Origin: Clarireedia homoeocarpa | Lineage: Eukaryota; Ascomycota; Leotiomycetes; Helotiales; Rutstroemiaceae | NCBI GenBank assembly: GCA_001465935.1 | Contig: LNKV01000026.1 | Location: 1 to 64,000, forward strand | Length of the DNA: 64,000 nucleotides | Direction: 5' to 3' | Shown here: piece by piece, positions 12,285 to 22,649 of the stretch | How the letters are laid out: each line of letters opens with the position of its first letter | Numbering within the stretch: position 1 is the first letter of the stretch | The notes under the pieces: generated by a model | Databases searched by the model: none | Told to the model about the DNA's origin: nothing | The model's input: the letters and a program-made list of their open reading frames with translations, nothing else | Made by a program: the position numbers and the translations under genes

Positions 12285-12965
12285 TTTGAATCCAGAGAGA
12301 GAGCGGGGAGCTTGGGGTATATACGGACTAATTAAAACTATGTAACCACTCACTGAAGATGGAAAAGACAAGAAAACGAGAATGAATGAGTAGGAGAATC
12401 GACCAGTATGTGCACCTACAAATGTAGAAAGAAATGCTCTCTTCGCCGTGTATTGAAGTCGACGTGATATACTCAAAAGGTAAAATTTCCACGGGCAAAT
12501 ATTTTTTCTCATCCTATGAGAGGGGCGGAAACGCTAAGCCATTCTCAGAGTTAGTCTTAAAGGGTCTCTAGGTCTCACCAGCCAATCATTATTTATAAGT
12601 GGGGCTCATAGTATTATGTCATCACAGCGCAGCTTAGCTTGGTGTTCGGGATAAGTGATAGGAAGGAACATCGACAGTCTCGAGCTTTTGAATCTTACAA
12701 TTAATCAAGCCAAGTGGAATACCGGTAAGGCACATTGTCGTGGATAGATCAGCACCTCAAATATAGGACACGAACAGTGAGAACTTGTAGAAGGAAAGTA
12801 TGAAGCAAGTAGTTATTGGTGTTTGCGCTTCGATTCTCTCCACAGAGTCTGCTCGGCGTTCCTGAAGCCGTCCACCCCACTCCTCGCTAAAAACTTCCTC
12901 GGAACAGAGAGCCTAAAGAGGCTTCACTTTGAAGGCAAAAATAAAAATATTCACCCTACGACAAG
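12285..12965. promoter_or_regulatory. Shared divergent promoter region of RPO41 and ATP25
   Basis: About 680 nt separate the two start codons. The region must contain both promoters and leaders. No strong TATA box was seen. The RPO41 side (12285-12512) stays open in the RPO41 frame, possibly by chance or as a rarely used extension. Confidence 0.6.
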
Positions 12966-15209
12966 ATGATAGTCCGCAGAGCCTTTACGAAGGGATGCGC
13001 GACATGCAGATCAGGCTCGGTGCGGAGATTCACGTCGATATCGAACCGGGTGTTTCCGATTGCAGGAGCTATTCAGACTTCCAATGTCTGTCGAAGACCA
13101 AAACGGTTTTCTTCTACTCCGCGGGAGAAATCACAAGATGAGACATTCGAACATCAATATGCTGTTACTGAAGAGCCTACGGAGGACAATGCTAGAATAG
13201 AGGCGGGAAGCACGAATGAGGCCAATCAAGGGAGCGAGAACGCTGCAGTCTCTTCCGTGCCATGGTATCTACAGGTTGAGACTCCTCAGAGGATTCCACA
13301 GACTTTGTCCGAACGCCAGAAGATCCCAGAACTACCAGAATCCCCACCTCCAATCCTACAGCCCATGTTACAACAAATATCCGTTGACTTAGGTCTCGAT
13401 GATCTCACCCTCCTGGATCTGCGAAAGCTCGATCCTCCGCCCGCGTTGGGCGCCAACCTGATTATGTTAATCGGTACCGCTCGTAGTGAGAAGCACTTGC
13501 ATGTGTCCGCCGACCGATTGTGTCGCTGGTTAAGGAGTACATACAAGTTAAGACCGAGTGCTGATGGATTATTGGGTAGGAATGAACTGAAGCTGAAGCT
13601 GAGACGCAAATCGCGAAGAGCCAAACTCTTGGGGAGTGCAGCTGAAGACAATGGTGATGATGGCATCCGTACGGGCTGGGTTTGCGTAGATATTGGGGCT
13701 GTTGAGAGCGCCAAAAAGGATGTAGAGAGCATCACCCCTGAAGGGGACGGATTCGTGGGTTTTGGCCGTCGAAGTGATGGTGTTAGGATTGTCGTACAAA
13801 TGCTTACGGAAGAGAAACGGGAAGAAATAGATTTAGAGCACTTGTGGACCGGAATATTGCGAAGAGCAAGCAACGGAGAGATTGAAGATAGTGAGCAAGC
13901 TGATATCTTCACCTCGAATGCTTCAGCTTCCGCATCTACATTCCCCACAGCGAAGCATGTTTCAAGAACAGATTTCCCCCCCAGAGGCTTCCAGATTCCG
14001 CAGAGTCGAGCTTTACACACCTCAAGGCAGATAAATTCGCAGCCTCTTGAAGTACGGCATGTGGCGAGTGGGTCTCCCCCCAGTTCTGATCAAGCTTGTG
14101 GAACAGAGAATCTCATTCTAACACAATTCCCACAGTCTCTCCGGAATGACTTTGCCCAGGGGAATTTCCGAGGAGCTTACCTCAGGGTCTTGAGGATGAG
14201 GCAACTGTATCCTGAGCTGGACACGGATGGTGGTAGTCTTTGGCGAAGTACTTTGAAAAATCAAATTATATCTTATCTCACACATGCGCCAGTAGAGGAA
14301 GCAACTCGGAGTCTTGGAAACGGATATGATGACGAACTCTCCTCATTTTTCCTAAAGCTATTTAATTTGGCAGTCTCGAATGAAGACCAAAAACGCGACT
14401 GGAACCTAACCTTTTGGTTGTATACACGTGCTCGGGAGCTCGGTCATCCTGGTTATGATGTCCGCGGATTGATGCGCCTTTTCGAGGAGTCTGTTGAGGC
14501 AGGTGTTGTGCTTCCTGAGGAAGCTTACCTATCGATACTCCGCAGTGTACTTCAGCCTGTACAACAAGCTGAAATAGAGGAACAGGGCGGAAGAAGAATT
14601 CACCATATCCAGTCCATGTCGCGAGCATTTTCAGTAATTCGAGTGATGCATCGTCATGGTAAGAGTATCCTCACAGAAAATATGTTTGTGACATTACTCG
14701 AGGCCACTGAACCACTTAAAGAGATCAAACAGCCCACTGTGACCCCACGAACTACTGTCAACGATTCCTTCAACCTACCCACAAAACCTATGCCGCGCAC
14801 TCAGCGCCGAATCCACCTCCTCATGATCAGCCTCGACTTGCCTCCTTTTACCGATCACTCCAGAATGCGCTTGATGGAGATGTATGCTCGCAATCAACAC
14901 TGGGTTGCATTCTGGGATGTATGGAGGTTGCCACTTCGTTACAATTATCCGCAGTCTGCTGCGATGTATGAATTCATGTTTCGCAAGGTAGCAGAAACCG
15001 GACATGAAGCAGCGTGTATGAAGGTATTGAGGACATGGATGGAGAACCTATATCTAGAAGAGCCGCCTGTCAAATTAGAGGGCAATGTTGCGGAGGCCGT
15101 TAAGGCATGTATCTTGGCTGCTGATCCCTATGTTGAAGTAGAAGCTGCTGATCCTGAAAAACACGGCGAGTGGATTTCGCTCTGGCGACGATGTGAGGGA
15201 GATACGTAA
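12966..15209 (+). CDS. ATP25: ATPase synthesis protein 25, mitochondrial
   Basis: An intronless 747-residue mitochondrial protein. The N-terminus (MIVRRAFTKGCATCRSGSVRR) is Arg-rich and lacks acidic residues for about 55 positions, as in a matrix presequence. Residues about 133-290 form a RsfS/Iojap-like domain, best seen at NLIMLIGTARSEKHLHV (164-180) and DRLCRWLRSTYKL. The C-terminal half is helical and fits the part that in yeast Atp25 stabilises ATP9 mRNA, while the N-terminal half supports Atp9 ring assembly. The length and two-part design match the fungal ATP25 family, so this is a confident call by eye. Its partner across the divergent promoter is RPO41, also needed for mitochondrial gene expression. 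The C-terminus ends with ISLWRRCEGDT. Confidence 0.88.
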   Translation: MIVRRAFTKGCATCRSGSVRRFTSISNRVFPIAGAIQTSNVCRRPKRFSSTPREKSQDETFEHQYAVTEEPTEDNARIEAGSTNEANQGSENAAVSSVPWYLQVETPQRIPQTLSERQKIPELPESPPPILQPMLQQISVDLGLDDLTLLDLRKLDPPPALGANLIMLIGTARSEKHLHVSADRLCRWLRSTYKLRPSADGLLGRNELKLKLRRKSRRAKLLGSAAEDNGDDGIRTGWVCVDIGAVESAKKDVESITPEGDGFVGFGRRSDGVRIVVQMLTEEKREEIDLEHLWTGILRRASNGEIEDSEQADIFTSNASASASTFPTAKHVSRTDFPPRGFQIPQSRALHTSRQINSQPLEVRHVASGSPPSSDQACGTENLILTQFPQSLRNDFAQGNFRGAYLRVLRMRQLYPELDTDGGSLWRSTLKNQIISYLTHAPVEEATRSLGNGYDDELSSFFLKLFNLAVSNEDQKRDWNLTFWLYTRARELGHPGYDVRGLMRLFEESVEAGVVLPEEAYLSILRSVLQPVQQAEIEEQGGRRIHHIQSMSRAFSVIRVMHRHGKSILTENMFVTLLEATEPLKEIKQPTVTPRTTVNDSFNLPTKPMPRTQRRIHLLMISLDLPPFTDHSRMRLMEMYARNQHWVAFWDVWRLPLRYNYPQSAAMYEFMFRKVAETGHEAACMKVLRTWMENLYLEEPPVKLEGNVAEAVKACILAADPYVEVEAADPEKHGEWISLWRRCEGDT

Positions 15210-15586
15210 TATATGTATGATTTGTATAAATAGCATCTTCATGATACCCATACCCTGTAATGAAATTGTTTATAGAGGTATGCATCTTATCAATAGTCGA
15301 TGACTTCAGCTAGTATTCACGCTTTGTCTGTGCCGTGTTTGGACATTGAGTCGTGCTCACCATGCTGATTGGCTGGGGAGGTCCACGTTCTGGTCATCGT
15401 CACGACAACAAGCATCGACCACCAATCATTCCCATTGCTCTCCATCAAACCAACATCACAAGATCTGAATCTGATTCATCAGCCCAGCAATCCACTTTCC
15501 CAAACAATGATATAAAGAACCACATCCACTAATCCATTGTTCCCAAAACCTCAATTTCATCATCAACACAAACCCCCACACCCAAA
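15210..15586. other. Short intergenic region with promoter of the nuclease gene
   Basis: TATAAAG at 15511-15517 lies about 70 nt before the nuclease ATG and is a likely TATA box. Nothing else is recognisable. Confidence 0.45.
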
Positions 15587-17000
15587 ATGCGTCCGTCCAT
15601 CCCCCTGTCCACGCCTCTCCTATTCCTCCCTCTCCTTCCCCAAACTCTAGCATGGGGCACCCTAGGCCATCAAACGATCGCCTACCTAGCAAGCAACTTC
15701 GTCAGCTCCAGCACGGAAACCTATTTCCAGACCTTGCTCAATAATAAAACGGATGCGTATCTGGCGGGCGTGGCGACGTGGGCGGACAGTTATAGGTATA
15801 CGGAGGCGGGGAAGTATTCGGGGGTGTTGCATTTTATCGATGCGGAGGATGATGTGCCGAGATGTGAGTTTATTTTTTGGGTTTTGATTTGTATAGAGCT
15901 AGCGGGGTATTTGTTGGAGAGGACCAGGAGAGGGGACGGGTTTTGGAAGCGTGGCGGTCAATGCGAAAGGAGATAGTGGAGTTGAACTTTTACTGATTCT
16001 TAATGCTAGCTTGTGGAGTGAAGTATGCAAGGGATTGCGGGGAGAACGGTTGTGTAGTGGCTGCTATACAGAATTTTGTGAGTTGCGATTTCAAGCATAT
16101 ATGGGACAAAAATCCACTGTCTGGACTTGGCATCTTCAAGTGAGTGCTGTGTAAGGCAGTGTGGTTGCAGTTCGGTATCGTCATATGTTCAGTCGATGTT
16201 GAGTCTGTAAGGACGGGATAGAATCCAAGGGATTGCCTAGGATCTACGACATAAAGAAGGACGAGATGGATATCGTTGCTCTGACAAAACGATCAGACCA
16301 ACCAACTGCTTGACCATGATACGACGAAATACAACAGATACATCGCTGCTAAGGTACGTAGAGACAACCCACAATTCTTCCCAAAGGTCCACTGACAAAT
16401 CCTCTTAGTTCATCGTCCACGTAAGTCCCCTAGTCTCTAACTCTCTCCATTTATAACAGTAAACTCACACATCAACCAGTTCATAGGCGACATCCACCAA
16501 CCCCTGCACGACGAAAGCATTTCCCAAGGCGGAAACGGCATCCGTGTAAACTTCACCGGAGTCTCCACCAACCTGCACCATGTATGGGACACTTCCATCC
16601 CCGAAAAGCTGATCGGAGGCTACTCGATGGCTGATGCTCAAACCTGGGCAAACACACTAACTGCCGCTATCAAAAGCGGTATCTATAAACCTCAAGCAAG
16701 ATCATGGCTCAAGGGAATGGATATCAGGGATCCGATAACAACGTCGTTGGCCTGGGCCAATGAAGCGAATGCTTTTATTTGTACGACGGTTATGCCTGAG
16801 GGCGCGGAGGGAGTGGTGGGGAAGGAGTTGAGTGAAGAGTATTATGAGAACGGGGTGCCGGTCGTGCACTTGCAGGTTGCGAAGGCGGGGTATAGGTGAG
16901 TGTTATGGCTTTGGTGAGTTCCAGGGGAGATGCTAACTCTTCTGGTAGACTTGCGGCTTGGCTGGATATGATTGCTGGTGATGAAAAGACGGAGCTGTAG
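15587..17000 (+). CDS. Secreted S1/P1-type nuclease
   Basis: Six exons were assembled: 15587-15863, 16010-16077, 16297-16353, 16409-16420, 16480-16895 and 16949-17000, total 293 residues, the usual S1/P1 size. All junctions are GT-AG and phases agree. A signal peptide (1-22) ends so that Trp23 becomes the mature N-terminus, as required because the Trp1 backbone binds zinc. Further metal ligands are in GHQTIAYL (His28), TWAD (Asp67), LHFID (His82), HFIGDIHQPLHD and NLHHVWD. Exon 2 supplies CGVKYARDCGENGC with two cysteines. Family members cleave single-stranded DNA and RNA and remove 3' phosphates, acting outside the cell in nutrient scavenging. The fourth exon is only 12 nt and encodes FIVH. 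Introns 1 (146 nt) and 2 (219 nt) are unusually long for this window. Confidence 0.9.
16409..16420 (+). other. 12-nt microexon of the S1/P1 nuclease gene
   Basis: TTCATCGTCCAC is flanked by an AG acceptor (CCTCTTAG) and a GTAAGT donor and encodes FIVH in phase 0. This restores the conserved line that runs into FIGDIHQPLHD of the next exon. Skipping it would keep the frame but delete four residues next to the zinc ligands. Confidence 0.8.
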
Positions 17001-17449
17001 AGGTTATAAGGGTTTTGATATTTGTGCCCTTAGACCTTTAGGTGCGTTGACTGGACTTTTTGTTGAACCTTTTCATCCGTTGTGGTATAATCACTAGAAT
17101 GGTCTTCTATATATCATTCGGTGTCTTGGTTCGTTTTCATCGTAATGTTTCTGCACTGATGCCTTTTGCATGATTCTCCACCGTTTCATACTTACACTAC
17201 AAAAGCAAACACGGAAGGCGAAGCAGCTATCTGTATCGAAATTCGGAAACCTTAGCAGGATTCAGCAAGCTAGTAGCAGTCTTCGTTAAGTGGAACAACA
17301 TCCGTGTAAAGGGCAATTTCTCGATTGCAACCAAGAAGATCACAAACGAGACACAGAGACCGCTGACGGAGTAGATATTCATGGGTATCTTTCTATTGCG
17401 AACTCCTTTCTTAGCGGATATCTAAAGTGTGAAGTGCATACCTTTAAGT
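17001..17449. other. Convergent 3' intergenic region
   Basis: About 450 nt between the ends of the nuclease and the amidotransferase genes. No gene or strong terminator signal was seen. Confidence 0.4.
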
Positions 17450-18255
17450 CTAATCTTCCATGACAAATTTCAAAAATGCTTGTGCCACAACAACCCCATC
17501 ATGACTCCTGTCCACATTTTCTATTCCTCCATTGTAGATTTCATCGTTTAGTATACCCGAAGCACGTCTTGCTTCTAATAGTTCCCTCACAATCTCCTCT
17601 GTAAATTCTGGATGTCCTTGCACAGTAATTATCTTCCCTTTCTTGTACATACCCTGCACCGCACACTTCTCGTTATATGCTAAATGTTCCACATCCTTAG
17701 GGTATTCATAAACAATATCTTTATGCATCTGGAAAATCTTCTGCAAATTCAATCAGCCAGATGTCAAATCCTGTGTTTTCAGGGACAACAAACCAGATCC
17801 TTCTTTCCAAATATCTCCTTCCCCTTCTCTGTCAAGTCCACATCCGTCACACTGACCTCCCACCCCTTATCACTCCTCCCAACCTTCATACCCATTGCCC
17901 TACCCACAATCTGATGTCCAAAACACACACCTATTATCCTAACTCTATCCTGCGCCAAAATCTCCTTCACGAAATCAACCAACTTCAATATCCATGGGTC
18001 ATCATCGAACGAATTATGTCTCGAGCCGCTTATCAAGATGGCATCTATCGAGGATAGCGAAGGATATTCTTGCGCGGTGACTACATCGAATTTGGTAATA
18101 TCAAGGTCCGAAGTTGAGAGAGGTGGTGTGAGGGATGTCGCGGCTTTATGTAGGAGGGAAGTGAATACGCCGCCGTATCCTCCGTATTTGAGATTTGTAT
18201 TTTGAAGTGGGGTGTCGCATTCGAGGATGGCGATTCGGAGGGGTGGTTGCGGCAT
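17450..18255 (-). CDS. Class I glutamine amidotransferase-like protein
   Basis: Two exons, 17794-18255 and 17450-17740, joined over a 53-nt intron (17741-17793; donor GTTTGT, acceptor TTTGCAG, phase 0) give 250 residues. The catalytic nucleophile is Cys111 in GVCFGHQIVGRAMG, and the rest of the triad is His197/Glu199 in VQGHPEF. This is the stand-alone GATase fold that resembles the glutaminase domain of GMP synthase, here without a synthetase domain. Fungal members of this group are widespread, and their acceptor substrate is generally unknown; some relatives act as gamma-glutamyl peptidases. The start MPQPPLRIAILECDTP places the first beta strand properly. The donor is not the usual GTAAGT, but the join restores KKDLKIFQMHKD, typical of the family. 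Confidence 0.87.
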
Positions 18256-19112
18256 TGCTAGAAGAGGGTTTCGAGTGCTTCAGAGAGCGGATATATGCTT
18301 GGGTTTTGAAGGTTTGAGCAATTGAGCAATTGCACAGCTTATTGTAAGTGAGTCTATGAGTCTTGCAGATAAGTTGATGTTATGTTACTGTATAAAAATG
18401 CCAGAAAAAAAAGTTCGATAACGCATTTAGAATTTAGAGTCGTCTTATCGATAGTTCTAATGTTAACAACCGGCCCGAGGATCGGCCAGCTCTTTTGCCC
18501 GGTGTTTGTCGCCCTCCCGAGCCTCCCTTATTTCACACAACCATCTACAATGCACAGCTTGATCAGAACTAGGTAGGTGGTTTGTCAATATCGATTTCTC
18601 CCACATGCAGCTGTCGGAGGTGATAGCCAAAACAGTGCAACAGCAGCATTGTCCTTTGTTCTTGATTTGTGTGGAGAAATTTGATGTTCCCATTCACCAT
18701 GTCCTATCAACTGTGATTGGTTCTTCGTCACGAAGCTCTTTCACATAATTCCGCCTTTGCATTATGCGCAGGCTGGCATCCTTATCACCGTTCCCCTAGT
18801 TGCATTTACTGGCTGGAATGCCGCGCAACTGAATTGACTCACTCGGGGTTCTGTAGATCTCCCACTCTTTCCCAAAGATCTCACAAAGACACGCCTATTG
18901 GTTACTCACATGGTTGTGTAGCAATCTCCTATAGCAATCTCCTCCTGCATCGTACGGATGTGTGGAGAAGCCTCTGTCAGCAAGCATAGGAACTTGCTAC
19001 GTTTGAGATGACTGATCAACCACCTTATGACTCCAATCTCGCCGTATTTGCCATATCTCTCAATCTATTCCTCATTCTCTCCCAGTTGATTGAGCTCGTC
19101 CGCGGCAGCAAC
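18256..19112. other. Divergent promoter region of amidotransferase and MFS genes
   Basis: About 850 nt. Open frames here lack family features. From 19008 the frame is continuous with the MFS gene, so part could be coding if the upstream ATG is used. Confidence 0.4.
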
Positions 19113-21143
19113 ATGGCGGAAGACAATCGAAATGGCCAGAATGGCACAAGTACCTTAGCAATTGATCCTGCTAACGAGCAGACTCCGTTACTCCATCCGA
19201 ACTCGAGAAACAGTACGATGGCGATTGACGCGGTATTGGCCGACGATGAATCAATCGGTACTGATGTTGACCCAAATGAGTTTGATATCATGCTTTCGAG
19301 GTCTACCTCCTTTAACGGCGGTCTAGGAATTGAAGCTCAGTCACAAGAGACATCAATGCTTCGAAGTCCTCAAATACATCATGTCAAAAGACATTCTCGT
19401 ACATCCAGTCCTGATAGTACGACGAGGAAATTATTACCAAACCCAACCACTTATGAAGGCCCCCAGGATGAAGATGACAATTCTTCCAAGTCACCGTACC
19501 TGGGGGGTGTGGGTGTGCAGCGGTTTTGGCTCATATTCGGTGGTATTCTATTGACATTTACTCTATCATCATTCGACTCTACCATTATGGTTTCAAGTCA
19601 TCCGGTTATCACTTCATACTTCCATTCTTCGAACAGTGCATCGTGGCTATCGACCGCATTTCTTCTTACATCGACAAGTTTCCAACCGATCTTCGGACGT
19701 CTTTCGGATGCCACAGGGAGAAGGCCACCATATCTAATCACTATGACAATCTTCGTGATCGCAACTATATGGTGTGCTCTCGCTCAAAGCATGACCAGTT
19801 TCATCATCGCACGAGCAGTCTGTGGTCTGGGAGCAGGTGGGATGATCTCAATGGGCTCGATCATTACGAGTGATCTTATACCGATCGAAACCCGCGGCGC
19901 CTACCAATCATATCTCAATATCATGTACGGACTTGGCTCTGCATCTGGTGCGGCTCTCGGAGGTGCAATTGCGGACCATCTTGGATGGCGTTGGGAATTC
20001 GGTGTCCAGGTTCCTGGACTGGTAATTTGTTTGATTGTTTCCTATTTTACGGTTCCGAGTGAATTGGGCCGCAGTAAGGAGCACAAGACCATAAGGGAGT
20101 CTTTGAGAGTTTTTGACTACAGGGGATCTTTCTTCTTGACAAGCACTGTCACCTTCTTCATCTTGGCTATAGTTAGTACTCCTACCTCAATGTGTTTTCG
20201 TAAACTAATCTTTACAGAATCTTGGCGGTAACATCTACTCATGGTCTCATCCCATGATCATAGCATTCATCATTCTCACCATCATCTGTCTACCCCTCTT
20301 CATTCGAACCCAATATCAAGCCTCTCACCCCATCATGCCTCTCTCTCTCCTAACCCGCAACCCCCGTGCCGGCCTAATCTTCGCAAACTTTCTTGGCGCC
20401 ATAGTTATCAACGGCGTCCTCTTCAACATCCCTCTCTACTTTCAAGCCGTGCTCCTCGAATCCCCCACCTCGTCCGGACTCCGCCTCATCGTACCCTCAC
20501 TCGCCGCCTCTTCCATCGGCACCCTTACAGGCTTCCTCATCACCTGGACGCGCGAGCTCAAAGCCCCGCTCCTCGCTGGTACCGTCCTGGCCGTCATTGG
20601 CACCACAGCCCTCGCATGCATGCATCGCCATCTGCCGAATTGGATGTACATCGTGCTACTAATCCCTGGGAGCATGGGCCAGGGCTTCGTGTTCCCCGGT
20701 ACGTTTATGGCGGTTTTGGCGGTGAGTGAGCAGAGGGAACAGGCAGTTGTTACGACGACGCTGGTTTTGTGGAGGTCTTTGGGCCAGGTGCTGGGAGTAG
20801 CGGTCAGTAGCTTGGTAGTGCAGAATTCGTTACTGCTGTTTTTAGAGGAGAATGTGACGGGGCCGGATAAGCAGAAGGTATGTGTGATTTTCGTCGCTAT
20901 CATGAGAATCTTCCTTGAGATTGGAATGGAATAAGAAGCTAATGCAAAAACCAGGTCATCGAAGCTGTACGTTCTTCGGTTCAAGCCATTGCGGGACTGG
21001 AAAAGCATTACAGAGATCAGGTGATAGATTCATATGCACAGGCGCTTAGGGCTACGTTTGTGCTTGCGGCTGTGTTGTCTGTGGTGGGATTCTTCATCAC
21101 GCTGAGAATTAGACTGCCGAAGTTGGGACAGAGGGCGCAGTAG
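19113..21143 (+). CDS. MFS transporter, vacuolar basic amino acid (VBA/Fnx1)-like
   Basis: Exons 19113-20171, 20218-20877 and 20955-21143 are joined over introns 20172-20217 and 20878-20954, giving 635 residues. A polar N-terminus of about 135 residues is followed by about 14 transmembrane helices, as in the DHA2-type MFS group. Family signatures include GRLSDATGRRPPYL between helices 2 and 3, RAVCGLGAGGM in helix 4 and GAALGGAIADHLGWRWEF near helix 5. The closest remembered families are the fungal VBA/Fnx1 vacuolar importers of basic amino acids; drug export is the alternative. An EQTPLL motif in the N-terminus resembles the dileucine-type vacuolar sorting signal of such proteins. ATG 19113 was chosen for its context (AACATGG); an upstream in-frame ATG at 19008 would add 35 residues that include a hydrophobic stretch. 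Confidence 0.85.
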
Positions 21144-21904
21144 AGATGGGTACTAGAGTGGGCGAGAGGGTGACTTGCATCTGCTTTTTTTGTGTGTTCT
21201 TTTTCTATGCTCTTGAGCGTGGAGAATAGGATTTACTTTTTGGGGTTTGCCTTTCTTTGGTGCCTCCGTCGGAGACTTTTCGTGAGATGAAATCTGTCAC
21301 ATAGGCCCTGGTTTTGATGGAACTCACGATGGTCTTTTGACTTCTCTTGCATATGCGATGACATTGAGGAAAAATATCACAGATTTGGTATGTTCCTGGG
21401 ATTTCGCTTAGGGGTATCCAGTGCTGGAATAGGAGAGGCAGACCAGATGGCCCCATGCATGCATGGTAAAATAGATGAAAATATTCAGAGGCGCAGTAGG
21501 AGCAGGATGAAGGAGAAATGATCGGTTATGAGATGGATTTAACACGCACCGCATGCATAGGTAGGTGCTTGAAATGAAAGAATTATATCCATGAAGTATT
21601 TCACATGGGATTTGATGATAGGTGTAAAAAAGATGTTTCTGGTTATCCAAACCCCTCTCTATCCACCATGTGCTTTTTCTTTCTTTTGATTTCCCATCCT
21701 GGATTGAGGAGTAGCTAAGCGGGAGAGATAGGACTACAGCTAGGCGAAAGCAAGAGGAGGGAAGGAAGGAAGGGAAAAAATCAAAAGAGAAAGAGAACCC
21801 CCAATAAATGAATGAACGAGATCTGATCTAGCTCCCCAAACCATACAATCCGCGCCCGTAAAACCAATTTCATTCTCGCAATAGAAACAAACCTTCGCCT
21901 TCAT

Positions 21905-21954
21905 CCTCTCCTCTCCTCTCCTCTCCTCTCCTCTCCTCTCCTCTCCTCTCCTCT
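21905..21954. repeat. Pentanucleotide microsatellite (CCTCT)n
   Basis: About ten near-perfect copies of CCTCT form a pure pyrimidine tract on the plus strand. Confidence 0.9.
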
Positions 21955-22080
21955 TTGCCCACCTCCCCCCCCCCGCCAACAACAACATCCATCGAGATGA
22001 GCAAAAGGGGCCTAATTACTCGATTTGCTCGCTCACTCACTCACTCACATTCAACTTTGTTCTTTGCTTCTTTAAGATTT

Positions 22081-22128
22081 CATCTTCATCTTCATCTTCA
22101 TCTTCGTCTTCGTCTTCGTCTTCGTCTT
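22081..22128. repeat. Hexanucleotide tract of TCTTCA then TCTTCG
   Basis: Four or so units of TCTTCA are followed by about four of TCTTCG, so the tract changes by one base halfway. It is in non-coding DNA. Confidence 0.85.
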
Positions 22129-22649
22129 ACACACGATTGAGTACTGTAAGTTACAATAAGTTCGACCAACCGAGTAGCAATTATTGCCTATCTCTTTCTT
22201 CTACTCGCAACATCCGAGATGGTAGACAAGTAGAGAGACAAAATAGACGGGGTGAATAAGTTAGATGGGCATTATCTTCATATCTATCTATATACAAGCT
22301 ACTGTATCACCAGATATGATGGCATTATCTACTCTACGAGTATATCATGTGTGCATTTGTACCCAAAAACAATCTTAAGAGCCAGGGTCTGTCTATAAAC
22401 ACTTCGAAGTCTCCATTTTATCACATATGCCACCCTAGTCTAGGAACTTTGAAATATAGTATTATTGCCATTGATTGCAGACTGGGGTATCGATTCATAA
22501 TCATCATCAAACTATATCATCTCCACTCAGACCCAACGGACGATATTCCCTAAGCAAAAGAAACCCACACTTTTTCACCAACAAACCTACGCCGACCCTA
22601 TTTACAAATGTGAAAATATCTTAACATATAGCTCAATCTTGCTGAGCAA

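Larger units (their letters stand above)
21144..22649. other. Convergent intergenic region with simple repeats
   Basis: About 1.5 kb between the 3' ends of the MFS and MATE genes. It contains two polypyrimidine microsatellites (21905-21954 and about 22081-22128) and no recognisable gene. Confidence 0.5.

Noticed and set aside
13286..14020. 244-codon minus-strand frame inside ATP25
   Set aside because: It is an antisense shadow of a well supported conserved gene.
19008..19112. Upstream ATG of the MFS gene as start
   Set aside because: It would add a hydrophobic segment unlike the polar N-terminus typical of the family; kept only as an alternative.
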